64,000 nucleotides of DNA from an uncultured Thiohalocapsa sp. (GTDB lineage Bacteria; Pseudomonadota; Gammaproteobacteria; Chromatiales; Chromatiaceae), in assembly GCF_913063425.1 (NCBI RefSeq), contig NZ_CAJXYK010000004.1, forward strand, positions 62,001 through 126,000. The letters are read 5' to 3'. Numbering within the stretch: the first letter of the stretch is position 1; every line of letters begins with the position of its first letter. This document shows positions 43,416-54,065 of this stretch, piece by piece. The notes below the pieces were generated by a model. That model did not search any database and was not told the origin of the DNA. It saw nothing but the letters and a program-made list of their open reading frames with translations. Made by a program: the position numbers and the translations under genes.

Positions 43416-44771
43416 TCATGGGACCTGAGCGGATTCGGCCGTTGCGGCGAGCCGCTTCATATAGACCTTGGAATTGCGGCGGGCGTTATAGGCCGCCCGC
43501 CGCGTGGTCGGCAGGTCGCCGACGCCGGCGGGCTCGAAGCCGCGCTCGCGGAACCAGTGAGCGGTCTGGGTGGTGAGGACGAAGAGCCGTTTCAGGCCGC
43601 GCTCGCGGGCCAGGGCCTCCATGTGCGCGAGCAGCCGGTCGCCGCGGCCGCGGGTGCGGTAGTCCGGGTGCACTACCACGCAGGCGAGCTCGCCGATCTG
43701 CTCCTCGGGCCAGCAGAACAGGGCCGCGCAGGAGATCACGGTGCCGTCGCGCTCGGTGACGCGGAAGCGGTCGATGACCTCCTCCAGATCTTCGCGCGGG
43801 CGCGGCACGAGCACGCCGGCCTGCTCCAGCGGCTCCAGCAGGGCGCGAATGCCCGGGATGTCGTCGATGCGCGCCGGTCGCAGCTCCTCGAAGGGCCGGT
43901 CGGAGATGAGGGTGCCGGCGCCGTCGCGGGTGAAGAGCTCCTGCAGCAGCGCGCCGTCCTGCGCCCGCGGAATCAGGTGGACCCGGCGGATGCCGCTGCG
44001 GCAGGCGTCGGCGCCCGCCCGCAGCGCCTGCGCCAGCTCCTCCGGCAGCCCGGCGTCGCCCGCCAGCAGGGCGTCCACGTCGCCGGCGAGCAGACTCGAC
44101 GCCGGGCGGTCTGCGGCATCGGTGACGCCTTCACCTTCCACCAGGAAGATGAGCTTGTCTGCCGCCAGGGCCACGGCGGCGGCGCGGGCGACGTCGGCGG
44201 CCGAAAGATTGAACACCTCGCCCGTGGGCGAGTAGCCGATGGGCGGCATCAGTGCCACGGCGCCGGCGTCCAGGGCTGCGCGCAGGGCCTCGCGATCGAT
44301 ACGCCGGACCTTGCCTGTGTGCTGATAGTCCACGCCGTCGAGCACGCCGATGGGCCGGGCGATGACGAAGTTGCCGGAGGCTACCGGGATGCGCACGCCG
44401 GCCATGGGGGAGTTGGCGAGGCCCATGGAGAGCAGCGCCTCCAGCTCCACGCGGGCGCTGCCGGCGGCGTCCTTGACGCAGGCGAGGGCGGCATCGTCGG
44501 TGATGCGCAGCCCGCCGATGTAGTGCAGCTCGGTGCCGCGCTCGGCGAGGCGGCGCTCGATCTGCGGTCGGGCGCCGTGCACCAGCACCAGCCGGATGCC
44601 GAGGCCGTGCAGCAGGGCGATGTCGTGCACCAGGGTCGGCAGTGCGGGGTCGTCCAGGGCCTCGCCGCCGAAGGCGATGACGAAGGTCCGCCCGCGATGG
44701 GCGTGAATGTAGGGGGTGCACTGGCGGAACCAGTGTGCGAAGGAGGTGGCGCTGTTGAGGGTGGGTGGCAC
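43416..44771 (-). CDS. argA: N-acetylglutamate synthase
   Basis: At 451 residues this is a normal ArgA. The amino acid kinase-like domain (about 10-290) begins FAHWFRQCTPYIHAHRGRTFVIAFGGEAL and includes LLHGLGIRLVLVHGARPQIE, the arginine-binding side. The GNAT domain (about 300-440) has LACVVVHPDYRTRGRGDRLLAHMEAL for acetyl-CoA and FVLTTQTAHWFRERGF. It catalyses the first step of arginine synthesis and is normally inhibited by arginine. It stands alone, divergent from nothing nearby. Confidence 0.95.
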   Translation of the reverse strand: MPPTLNSATSFAHWFRQCTPYIHAHRGRTFVIAFGGEALDDPALPTLVHDIALLHGLGIRLVLVHGARPQIERRLAERGTELHYIGGLRITDDAALACVKDAAGSARVELEALLSMGLANSPMAGVRIPVASGNFVIARPIGVLDGVDYQHTGKVRRIDREALRAALDAGAVALMPPIGYSPTGEVFNLSAADVARAAAVALAADKLIFLVEGEGVTDAADRPASSLLAGDVDALLAGDAGLPEELAQALRAGADACRSGIRRVHLIPRAQDGALLQELFTRDGAGTLISDRPFEELRPARIDDIPGIRALLEPLEQAGVLVPRPREDLEEVIDRFRVTERDGTVISCAALFCWPEEQIGELACVVVHPDYRTRGRGDRLLAHMEALARERGLKRLFVLTTQTAHWFRERGFEPAGVGDLPTTRRAAYNARRNSKVYMKRLAATAESAQVP

Positions 44772-44955
44772 GGTGGGGTGCGTGTGGGTGCGGCTGGAAT
44801 TGGTGCGTCAGCGTGGGTCGATGGGCGGGCTGTTGCCGCCGACGCTGCCATGAAGGCGGCTGCGTTCAAATAGGGAGTGGTCGGATCTGCTGCGGCTCAG
44901 CTGGGTCTTCGGGCTGTGGCGTCCGGTGGCCGGCTTGATGTCGGGTAAGCGGTGG

Positions 44956-44982
44956 GCCGACTGGAAGTCGGCGGCCCCAGGG
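44956..44982. repeat. Single copy of the GCCGA/TCGGC hairpin repeat
   Basis: GCCGACT-GGA-AGTCGGC followed by GGCCCCAGG, matching the units at 11479-11657 in palindrome form and tail. It lies 23 bases after the pilR-like stop, where it may act at the transcript's 3' end. Confidence 0.82.
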
Positions 44983-45005
44983 GGGGCGTCGCGCCCGCGG
45001 TGGTC

Positions 45006-46526
<1,521 letters not shown>

Positions 46527-46695
46527 GGGCTCGGGTCGGGGGCTGGCTGCAACGGACGGGGTGCCGGCGCCCTCCCGTGTCGCGGCCCGCGGGCGCAACG
46601 GCCGGCGCCGCTTTGCCGCTGGGCCGGCCTTAGGCTGCCGGGTCTCGTGGCCCCGGGCTGGGCGGCTCGGCTGGTCGGACGGATCGGGTTCGGCG

Positions 46696-48351
46696 TCAGG
46701 CCGCGGCGTTACCGGTAGGCCGGCGCATCCCGTTCGGTCCGAATGTCAAGCGAAAACGGCCTTCCATCGGCCCTCCCCCAATATACTCCAACCTCATGCC
46801 GTTCGCTTCTGCCAACTCCCGCGCAATGTAGAGACCGAGCCCGGTGCCGCTCGTCGAGGTTGTGAAGAAGGGCTCGAAGATCTGCCGCCGGTTGTCCGGC
46901 GTGACGCCGGGGCCCGAGTCCCGCACCTCCAGCTGGATCATGCCGGCGCGGCCGTCGCGACCGGCGCGCAGCTCCACCCGCGCCGGTGCGCCCCCGCGGC
47001 TGCCGTGCTTGAAGCCGTTGTCGCACAGGTTGCGCAGGATCTGGCCCAGGTGGCGCACGTCCACGCGCAGCGGCAGCGGGGTTGCGTCCGTCACCACCCG
47101 CAGCCGCCCGGCGCAGTCCGGGTGGTTGTCGGCGTATTCGTCGGCAAAGTCCTTGAGCCAGGTTGCGAGGTCGATGTCGGTGCGCTCGGCGGCGTGGCGG
47201 CGGGACAGGTCCAGGATGCTCGTGACGGTCTCGTCGATGCGCAGCGCGTTGCGTCGCAGGATGCCGAGCAGGTTGGCGTCGGCCTCGTCGATGTGCTCCG
47301 ACTCCGCCAGGAGCTGGGCCGCGTGAGTCACCGACGACAGGGGGTTGCGGATGTTGTGGGCGATGCTTGCGGTGAGTCGCCCGAGGGCCGCGAGCTTCAT
47401 CTCCTGCGCCTGGCGCACCAGCTCGCGCTGGTCGCGCAGGTAGATCAAGGCGCCGTTGACGCGGCTGTCGCCGAGCAGGGTCAGGCTCGGCAGCACCTCG
47501 TTGTCGCCGATCTGCACCAGGCTGTCGTCCTGATCCGTGTCGGCGTCGTCGCGCAGGCGCGCAAGAAACCAGTCCCGCAGCGCCGGCGCCAGCAGGAACA
47601 GGCTGTCGCCGGGCTGGGCGTCCGGGGCGCCGAGCAGGCGCCGGGCCGCATTGTTCAGCAGCAGCAGCCGGCGCTCGCCGTCGATGGCCACCACCCCCAT
47701 GGCCATGCGCTGGATGACGTACTCGTTGAGCCGGGACAGGTCCGCGATGTCGACCTTGCGGCGGGCGGCGAGGCGCTCGGTCTCGCGCAGCCGGCGCGTC
47801 ATCACGTGCGCGAGCAGCGCCACGGCGAAGTAGGTGAGCCCGAGCAGGCCCGCCTGGGTGTAGGTGCCGGACTGGGTGTCGACGTAGAGCTGGGAGTACA
47901 GCTGCTGCGTCATCACCGCCAGCGTCGCCAGGGAGGCGAACAGCAGGGACAGTCGCCCCTCCATCAGGATGGCGCCGACGATGACGGCGATGGCGGGCAG
48001 CAGCCCGAGGCCGCTGGCGACGCCGCCGGCGAGGTGCATCAGGAGGGTGTAGGCGGTGATGTCCAGGAAGATCGCCACCTGGATCTGATGCGCCCGGCTC
48101 GGGCGCTGCGCGCCGATCAGCAGCCCGCCGGCGAGGATGGTCAGGCCGTGCAGGCCGAGGATGACCCGTGCCACCCCGGCGTCGGCGGCGCTGCCGAGCC
48201 AGGGCTGCTCCGCTGGGTAGGAGAACAGGAACAGGAGCAGCGCGGCCAGCAGCAGCCGGTAGAGAAACAGCCAGGTGAGGGCACTGTCCGCCCGGAATGC
48301 CCGCTGCGCCGCGCCGCCGGGCGCCGCGAGCTGGGCCGGCGGCTGGTCCAT
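46696..48351 (-). CDS. pilS: PilS-like sensor histidine kinase
   Basis: From MDQPPAQLAAPGG the protein has 551 residues. Six membrane helices (about residues 25-200) match the PilS sensor type that detects pilin in the membrane. A PAS-like segment follows, then the H-box ASIAHNIRNPLSSVTHAAQLL with the phospho-His. The ATPase domain has N-box LGQILRNLCDNGFKH, DSGPGV, FEPFFTT and GTGLGLYIARELAEANG. It is followed by the PilR-like gene after about 170 bases. The long upstream reading beyond 48351 is antisense to sucC and was discarded. Confidence 0.9.
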   Translation of the reverse strand: MDQPPAQLAAPGGAAQRAFRADSALTWLFLYRLLLAALLLFLFSYPAEQPWLGSAADAGVARVILGLHGLTILAGGLLIGAQRPSRAHQIQVAIFLDITAYTLLMHLAGGVASGLGLLPAIAVIVGAILMEGRLSLLFASLATLAVMTQQLYSQLYVDTQSGTYTQAGLLGLTYFAVALLAHVMTRRLRETERLAARRKVDIADLSRLNEYVIQRMAMGVVAIDGERRLLLLNNAARRLLGAPDAQPGDSLFLLAPALRDWFLARLRDDADTDQDDSLVQIGDNEVLPSLTLLGDSRVNGALIYLRDQRELVRQAQEMKLAALGRLTASIAHNIRNPLSSVTHAAQLLAESEHIDEADANLLGILRRNALRIDETVTSILDLSRRHAAERTDIDLATWLKDFADEYADNHPDCAGRLRVVTDATPLPLRVDVRHLGQILRNLCDNGFKHGSRGGAPARVELRAGRDGRAGMIQLEVRDSGPGVTPDNRRQIFEPFFTTSTSGTGLGLYIARELAEANGMRLEYIGGGPMEGRFRLTFGPNGMRRPTGNAAA

Positions 48352-48538
48352 ACCGTTGCTGCGCAGGGGCAAGACCCGGTTACCTTTGCCAGGGGGGAAG
48401 CATTCGCACAGAATAACCGGATCACGCTGATGTCCGCAGTGCGCGCACGCAAGCCGCCCGGTCTGTCGATCCAGCCCGCCAACCCAGTCGGCCAAGCCAA
48501 CCCCGCCAACCCAACCGCCTGAGCCCAGCCCATCAGCC

Positions 48539-49696
48539 ATGCATCTGCACGAATACCAGGCCAAGACCCTGCTTGCGGACCAGGGCGTGCCGGTGCCGCC
48601 CGGGAGGCTGGCCGACAGCGCCGACGCCGCCGCAGCGGCGGCGCGTGCCCTCGGCGGCGAGCGCTGGGTGGTGAAGGCACAGGTGCATGCCGGCGGGCGC
48701 GGCAAGGCGGGCGGCGTGCGCCTGTGCGCGAGCGAGGCGGAGGTCGCCGCCGCGGCGCAGGCGCTCATCGGCTCCCGGCTGGCGACGCACCAGAGCGGGC
48801 CCGAGGGGCTGCCGGTGGCGCAGGTGCTGGTGGAGGCGGCCACCGCTGTCGCCCGGGAGCTGTACCTGGCGGCGCTGGTGGACCGGGGTGCGGGGCGGGT
48901 CGCCTTGATGGCGTCTGCTGCCGGCGGCATGGACATCGAGACGGTGGCGGCCGAGACCCCCGAGCGGCTGCTGCTGACGCATGTGGACCCGGTGATCGGC
49001 CTGCTGCCCTGGCAAGGGCGGCGGCTCGGGTATGGCCTTGGGCTCAGCAAGCCGCAGGTGGCGGCCCTGGGTGAGATGCTGGCAGGCCTGTATCGGCTGC
49101 TGACGGCGTCCGATGCCGCTTTGGTGGAGATCAACCCCCTGGTGGTCACCGCCGCCGGCGACCTGCTCGCCCTGGACGCCAAGGTGAACCTGGACGACAA
49201 CGCCCTCTACCGCCACGCCGACCTCGCCGGGCTGCGGGACCCCGCCCAGGAGGACCCGCGGGAGCTCGCCGCCGCGGCGCATCAGCTGAGCTATATCGCC
49301 CTCGACGGTGATATCGGCTGCATGGTGAACGGCGCCGGGCTCGCCATGGCCACCATGGACCTGGTGCAGCTGCACGGCGGCGCGCCGGCCAATTTCCTCG
49401 ACGTGGGCGGCGGCACCAGCGCCGAGCGCGTGGCCGAGGCCTTCAAGCTGATCCTGAGCGACGGTCGTGTGCGTGCGGTGCTGGTGAACATCTTCGGCGG
49501 CATCGTGCGCTGCGACCTCATTGCCGAGGGCATCGTCGCCGCCGCGCGGGAGGTGGCGCTGAACGTGCCGCTGGTGGTGCGCCTGGAGGGCACCCGCGCT
49601 GCCGAGGGCCTGGCGCTGCTTGCGGCGAGCGGGCTCGCGCTCACCACCGCCAGCAGTCTCGCCGACGCGGCCCAGCAGGCCGTGGCCGCGGCAGCT

Positions 49697-49723
<27 letters not shown>
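48539..49723 (+). CDS. sucC: Succinate-CoA ligase, beta subunit
   Basis: This 394-residue subunit begins MHLHEYQAKTLLADQGVPVPPG (standard SucC start). It has an ATP-grasp fold with WVVKAQVHAGGRGKAGGVRL, VEINPLVVTAAGDLLALDAKV, the CoA/phospho-His site GAGLAMATMDLV and NIFGGIVRCDLIAEGI. With SucD it makes succinate and ATP or GTP from succinyl-CoA in the TCA cycle. Length is normal. A 16-base repeat overlaps its 3' end. Confidence 0.95.
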
Positions 49724-51130
<1,407 letters not shown>

Positions 51131-51133
51131 GGC

Positions 51134-51964
51134 TCAGTTCTCGTCCAGCCCCAAGTAATCCCAGATACGCCGCCCGAGGCTGATCTCTTCCGGCGCCGGC
51201 GTATCATCGATGAAGCGCCCTTCGCGGCGGTTCAGCTCCAGCACGCGGCGGGCGTCGGCGGCGAGGTTTTCCTTGCCCAGACGCTCGTAGGCGTCGATGA
51301 GCACCTCCAGTGCGTCCTCGACGGCGGCCGTGCGCTGAAAGCGCTCGATGACGTACTGCGCCCGGTTGGCCGCCGCCAGGTAGGCGCCCCGCCTCATGTA
51401 ATACTCGGCGACGTTCACCTCGCTGCGCGCAAGGTTGCTGCGTAGGTAGAGCATGCGCTGGCGGGCGTCCGGCGCATAGCGACTGTCCGGGAAGCGGCGC
51501 ACCAGCTCGGCGAAGTCCTCGAAGGCATCCAGCGCCGAGCCCGGGTCGCGCTGGGACTGATCCGTGGGCAGGAAGCGGTCGATGAAGCCGACGCTGCGGT
51601 TGTAGTTGACGATGCCCTTCAGATAATACGCATAGTCCACATAAGGGTTCTGCGGATAGAGCCTGATGAAGCGGTCGGCGGCCGCAAGCGCCTGCTCGGG
51701 CTCCTCCGCCTTGTAATACGCATAGGCGATGTCGAGCTGACCCTGCATGGCGTAGCGCCCGAACGGATAGCGGGTCTCCAGCTTCTGGTAGAGCTCGATG
51801 GCGCGCTTGTAGTTCGCGCCGTCCAGGTCGCCGGCGGCCTTGTTGTACAGCTCGGCGGCGGACCACCCCTCGGTCTCATCGAACTCCTTGCCGATGATGC
51901 CGCAGCCGGTGGGACCCATGGCGAGCCCGACGGCGAGCAGGAGAATGGCAAAGACTGCGCGCAT
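51134..51964 (-). CDS. bamD: Outer membrane assembly lipoprotein BamD
   Basis: From MRAVFAILLLAVGL the protein has 276 residues with a lipoprotein signal and Cys at about residue 21 (GPTGC, a slightly atypical lipobox). Five TPR motifs follow, with typical BamD segments AAELYNKAAGDLDGANYKRAIELYQKLETRYPFG, AMQGQLDIAYAYYK and RFPDSRYAPDARQRMLYLRSNLA. It bridges BamA and BamC/E in the beta-barrel machine. It is divergent from rluD, the usual arrangement. The upstream reading to 52279 is antisense to rluD and not used. Confidence 0.95.
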   Translation of the reverse strand: MRAVFAILLLAVGLAMGPTGCGIIGKEFDETEGWSAAELYNKAAGDLDGANYKRAIELYQKLETRYPFGRYAMQGQLDIAYAYYKAEEPEQALAAADRFIRLYPQNPYVDYAYYLKGIVNYNRSVGFIDRFLPTDQSQRDPGSALDAFEDFAELVRRFPDSRYAPDARQRMLYLRSNLARSEVNVAEYYMRRGAYLAAANRAQYVIERFQRTAAVEDALEVLIDAYERLGKENLAADARRVLELNRREGRFIDDTPAPEEISLGRRIWDYLGLDEN

Positions 51965-52000
51965 CGTGAGGCCGAATTGCAGGTTAAAGCAAAGCCCAGC

Positions 52001-52006
52001 ATTGTA
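52001..52006 (-). promoter_or_regulatory. Candidate bamD -10 element
   Basis: On the minus strand TACAAT (5 of 6 consensus) lies 36 bases before the bamD start. The -35 at the expected distance is weak (TGTCGA-like), so the element is tentative. Confidence 0.4.
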
Positions 52007-52017
52007 ACGAATCTTCC

Positions 52018-53088
52018 GTGATCGACACAGAACACTTCGGGCGGGAGCGCGAGGACGCGGACCTGTTGGACGCGCCGCCAGACCCGCCAGACCCGCCAGA
52101 CCCGCCAGATCCGCCAGATCCGCCAGATCAGCGCATCGAGCGTGCGCTGGACATCGTCGCCGCCGAGGCCGGGCGCCGCCTGGACCAGGTGCTCGCACAG
52201 CGGCTGCCGGACTTCTCGCGGGGCCGCATCCAGGGCTGGATCGACGCCGGCATGGTCCGGCTCGACGGGCGGCCCGCAAAACGCAGCGCCAAGCTCGTGG
52301 GCGGTGAGCGGGTGCGGATCGAGGCTTGGCTGCCGCAGCCCGACACCCATGCGCCGGAGCCGATGGACCTGGCCATCCTGTTCGAGGACCGGCACCTGCT
52401 GGTCATCGACAAGCCCGCGGGCCTGGTGGTGCATCCGGCCGCGGGCAACTGGCAGGGCACGCTCCTGAACGGCCTGCTGCACCATGCCCCGGACCTCGCT
52501 GGTCTGCCGCGCTGCGGCATCGTGCATCGCCTGGACAAGGACACCAGCGGCCTGCTGGTTGTGGCGAAGACGCCCGGGGCACACAAATCCCTGGTGGCGC
52601 AGCTTCAGGCGCGCACGGTGACACGGGAGTACCGGGCCTTGGTGGTGGGGCGGCCCGCCGCCGGCGGCAGCGTCGATGCCCCCATCGGCCGGCACCCGGT
52701 GCGGCGCACGGCCATGGCCGTGACCATCGCCGGCAAGCCTGCGGTCACCGACTACCGCGTGCTGGCGCGCTGGCCGGGTCACACGCTGCTCGCGCTGCGG
52801 CTGCGCACGGGCCGTACCCATCAGATCCGGGTGCACATGGCCCACATCGGCCATCCGCTGGTGGGTGATCCGCTGTACGGTGGGCGTGTGGCCGGGGCGG
52901 GCCTGCCCGCGGCGGCGGCGCGGGCCGTCCGGGACTTCCCGCGCCAGGCGCTGCATGCACTGAGACTCGGTCTGGTGCACCCACAGAGCGGCGAGTCCAT
53001 GGCTTGGGAAGCCCCTCTGGCGGCGGATTTTCAGGGCCTGCTCGCAGCGCTCGAGCCCCTGCGTGAGGCCCAGCCAGCCGATGTCTGA
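52018..53088 (+). CDS. rluD: Ribosomal large subunit pseudouridine synthase D
   Basis: This 356-residue enzyme isomerises U1911, U1915 and U1917 in 23S rRNA helix 69. The S4-like RNA-binding domain (about 40-100) is followed by the catalytic domain with HRLDKDTSGLLVVAKT (catalytic Asp) and RTGRTHQIRVHMAHIGHPLVGDPLYGG. The start is GTG 52018. The N-terminus (residues 20-38) is a DPP repeat encoded by a 9-base tandem repeat. It is therefore possible that translation truly starts later, though no better start is seen. pgeF overlaps its end. Confidence 0.94.
   Translation: MIDTEHFGREREDADLLDAPPDPPDPPDPPDPPDPPDQRIERALDIVAAEAGRRLDQVLAQRLPDFSRGRIQGWIDAGMVRLDGRPAKRSAKLVGGERVRIEAWLPQPDTHAPEPMDLAILFEDRHLLVIDKPAGLVVHPAAGNWQGTLLNGLLHHAPDLAGLPRCGIVHRLDKDTSGLLVVAKTPGAHKSLVAQLQARTVTREYRALVVGRPAAGGSVDAPIGRHPVRRTAMAVTIAGKPAVTDYRVLARWPGHTLLALRLRTGRTHQIRVHMAHIGHPLVGDPLYGGRVAGAGLPAAAARAVRDFPRQALHALRLGLVHPQSGESMAWEAPLAADFQGLLAALEPLREAQPADV
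52073..52132. repeat. 9-base tandem repeat inside rluD (DPP codons)
   Basis: About six copies of CCGCCAGAC/CCGCCAGAT encode Asp-Pro-Pro repeats at the protein's N-terminus. Copy number changes keep the frame. Confidence 0.88.
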
Positions 53089-53860
53089 GCGGGATGCACT
53101 CACCTGGGACCATGTCATCGTGCCGGATTGGCCTGCCCCGGCGCGGGTGCACGCCTGCACCACCACGCGTCTGGGCGGGGTCAGCACGGGACTCTTCGCG
53201 TCGCTGAACCTCGCCGCGCATGTCGGTGACGACCCAGCCGCCGTCGCCGCCAACAGACGGCGGCTGCGCGCCGGCCTGGACCTGCCCGCAGAGCCGCTCT
53301 GGCTTGCGCAGACACACGGCTGCGCAGTCGCCACGGCGGACACCCCGGACGCCGGCTCGGACCGGCCGCCGGCGGCCGACGCGGCCTTGAGCCGCCGGCC
53401 CGGACAGGTCTGCGCCGTCCTCACCGCCGATTGCCTGCCGGTGCTGCTCTGCGACCGCGCTGGTTCAGTCTGCGCCGCCGTGCACGCGGGCTGGCGGGGT
53501 CTGCATCGCGGCGTCATCGACGCGGCGCTGGCGCGGCTCGGCGTGCAGCCCGACAGCGTGCTGGCCTGGCTTGGCCCTGCCATCGGCCCGGATCGCTTCG
53601 AAGTGGGGCCCGAGGTGCGCGCCGCTTTTCTGGCCCAGGACGCGGGCGCCGGCGCCGCCTTCCGGCGCGGCGCGGGCGACCGCTGGCTTGCCGATCTCTA
53701 CGCCCTGGCGCGGCGCCGACTCGCCATTGCCGGCGTGCCCAGGGTCAGCGGCGGTGGGCTTTGCACCGCCGCTGATCCGGACCGATTCTTCTCGTATCGC
53801 CGCGACGGTTGCACCGGGCGCATGGCGAGCCTCATCTGGCTGGGTCGGAGCGGGCGATGA
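53081..53860 (+). CDS. pgeF: Purine nucleoside phosphorylase YfiH/PgeF family
   Basis: From MSERDALTWDHV the protein has 259 residues. The family motifs are TTTRLGGVSTGLFASLNLAAHVGDD, WLAQTHGCAV, AVLTADCLPVLLCD, AAVHAGWRGLHRGVI (metal-binding His and Cys) and FFSYRRDGCTGRMASLIWL. These proteins (once called laccase-like) use zinc and act on adenosine; in E. coli the homologue edits muropeptides. It overlaps rluD by 8 bases, as in E. coli yfiH after rluD. Confidence 0.93.
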   Translation: MSERDALTWDHVIVPDWPAPARVHACTTTRLGGVSTGLFASLNLAAHVGDDPAAVAANRRRLRAGLDLPAEPLWLAQTHGCAVATADTPDAGSDRPPAADAALSRRPGQVCAVLTADCLPVLLCDRAGSVCAAVHAGWRGLHRGVIDAALARLGVQPDSVLAWLGPAIGPDRFEVGPEVRAAFLAQDAGAGAAFRRGAGDRWLADLYALARRRLAIAGVPRVSGGGLCTAADPDRFFSYRRDGCTGRMASLIWLGRSGR

Positions 53861-53962
53861 CGCGCGCTCCCGCGCACGCCACCGCCGCGCTCAGCCCAGC
53901 AGGTGGCGGCTCGCCGCGACGCGGCGCGTCGATGCGGGCTGATCACCGCGCCGGGTCCGTCG

Positions 53963-53991
53963 TTGAACTTGGCGTCGCGTACCGTTACTGT
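53963..53991 (+). promoter_or_regulatory. Candidate prc promoter
   Basis: TTGAAC (53963-53968) and TACTGT (53986-53991) are 17 bases apart and 75 bases before prc. The -10 matches 4 of 6. The gap from 53861 to 54065 otherwise holds nothing I can name. Confidence 0.4.
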
Positions 53992-54065
53992 CTTGTCTTG
54001 GCGTTACTGCCTGCGTCAGATGCCGGCAGTTTTCCCCTGTTCCCAGAGCCCTTCCGAGCCCGCCG

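Noticed and set aside
48352..49200. N-terminal extension of the PilS-like kinase to 49200
   Set aside because: It is antisense to sucC, which is certain, and lacks membrane or sensor features.
51965..53583. Long minus-strand frame opposite rluD and pgeF
   Set aside because: It is a shadow of two well supported plus-strand genes. Its WR repeats come only from the 9-base DNA repeat.
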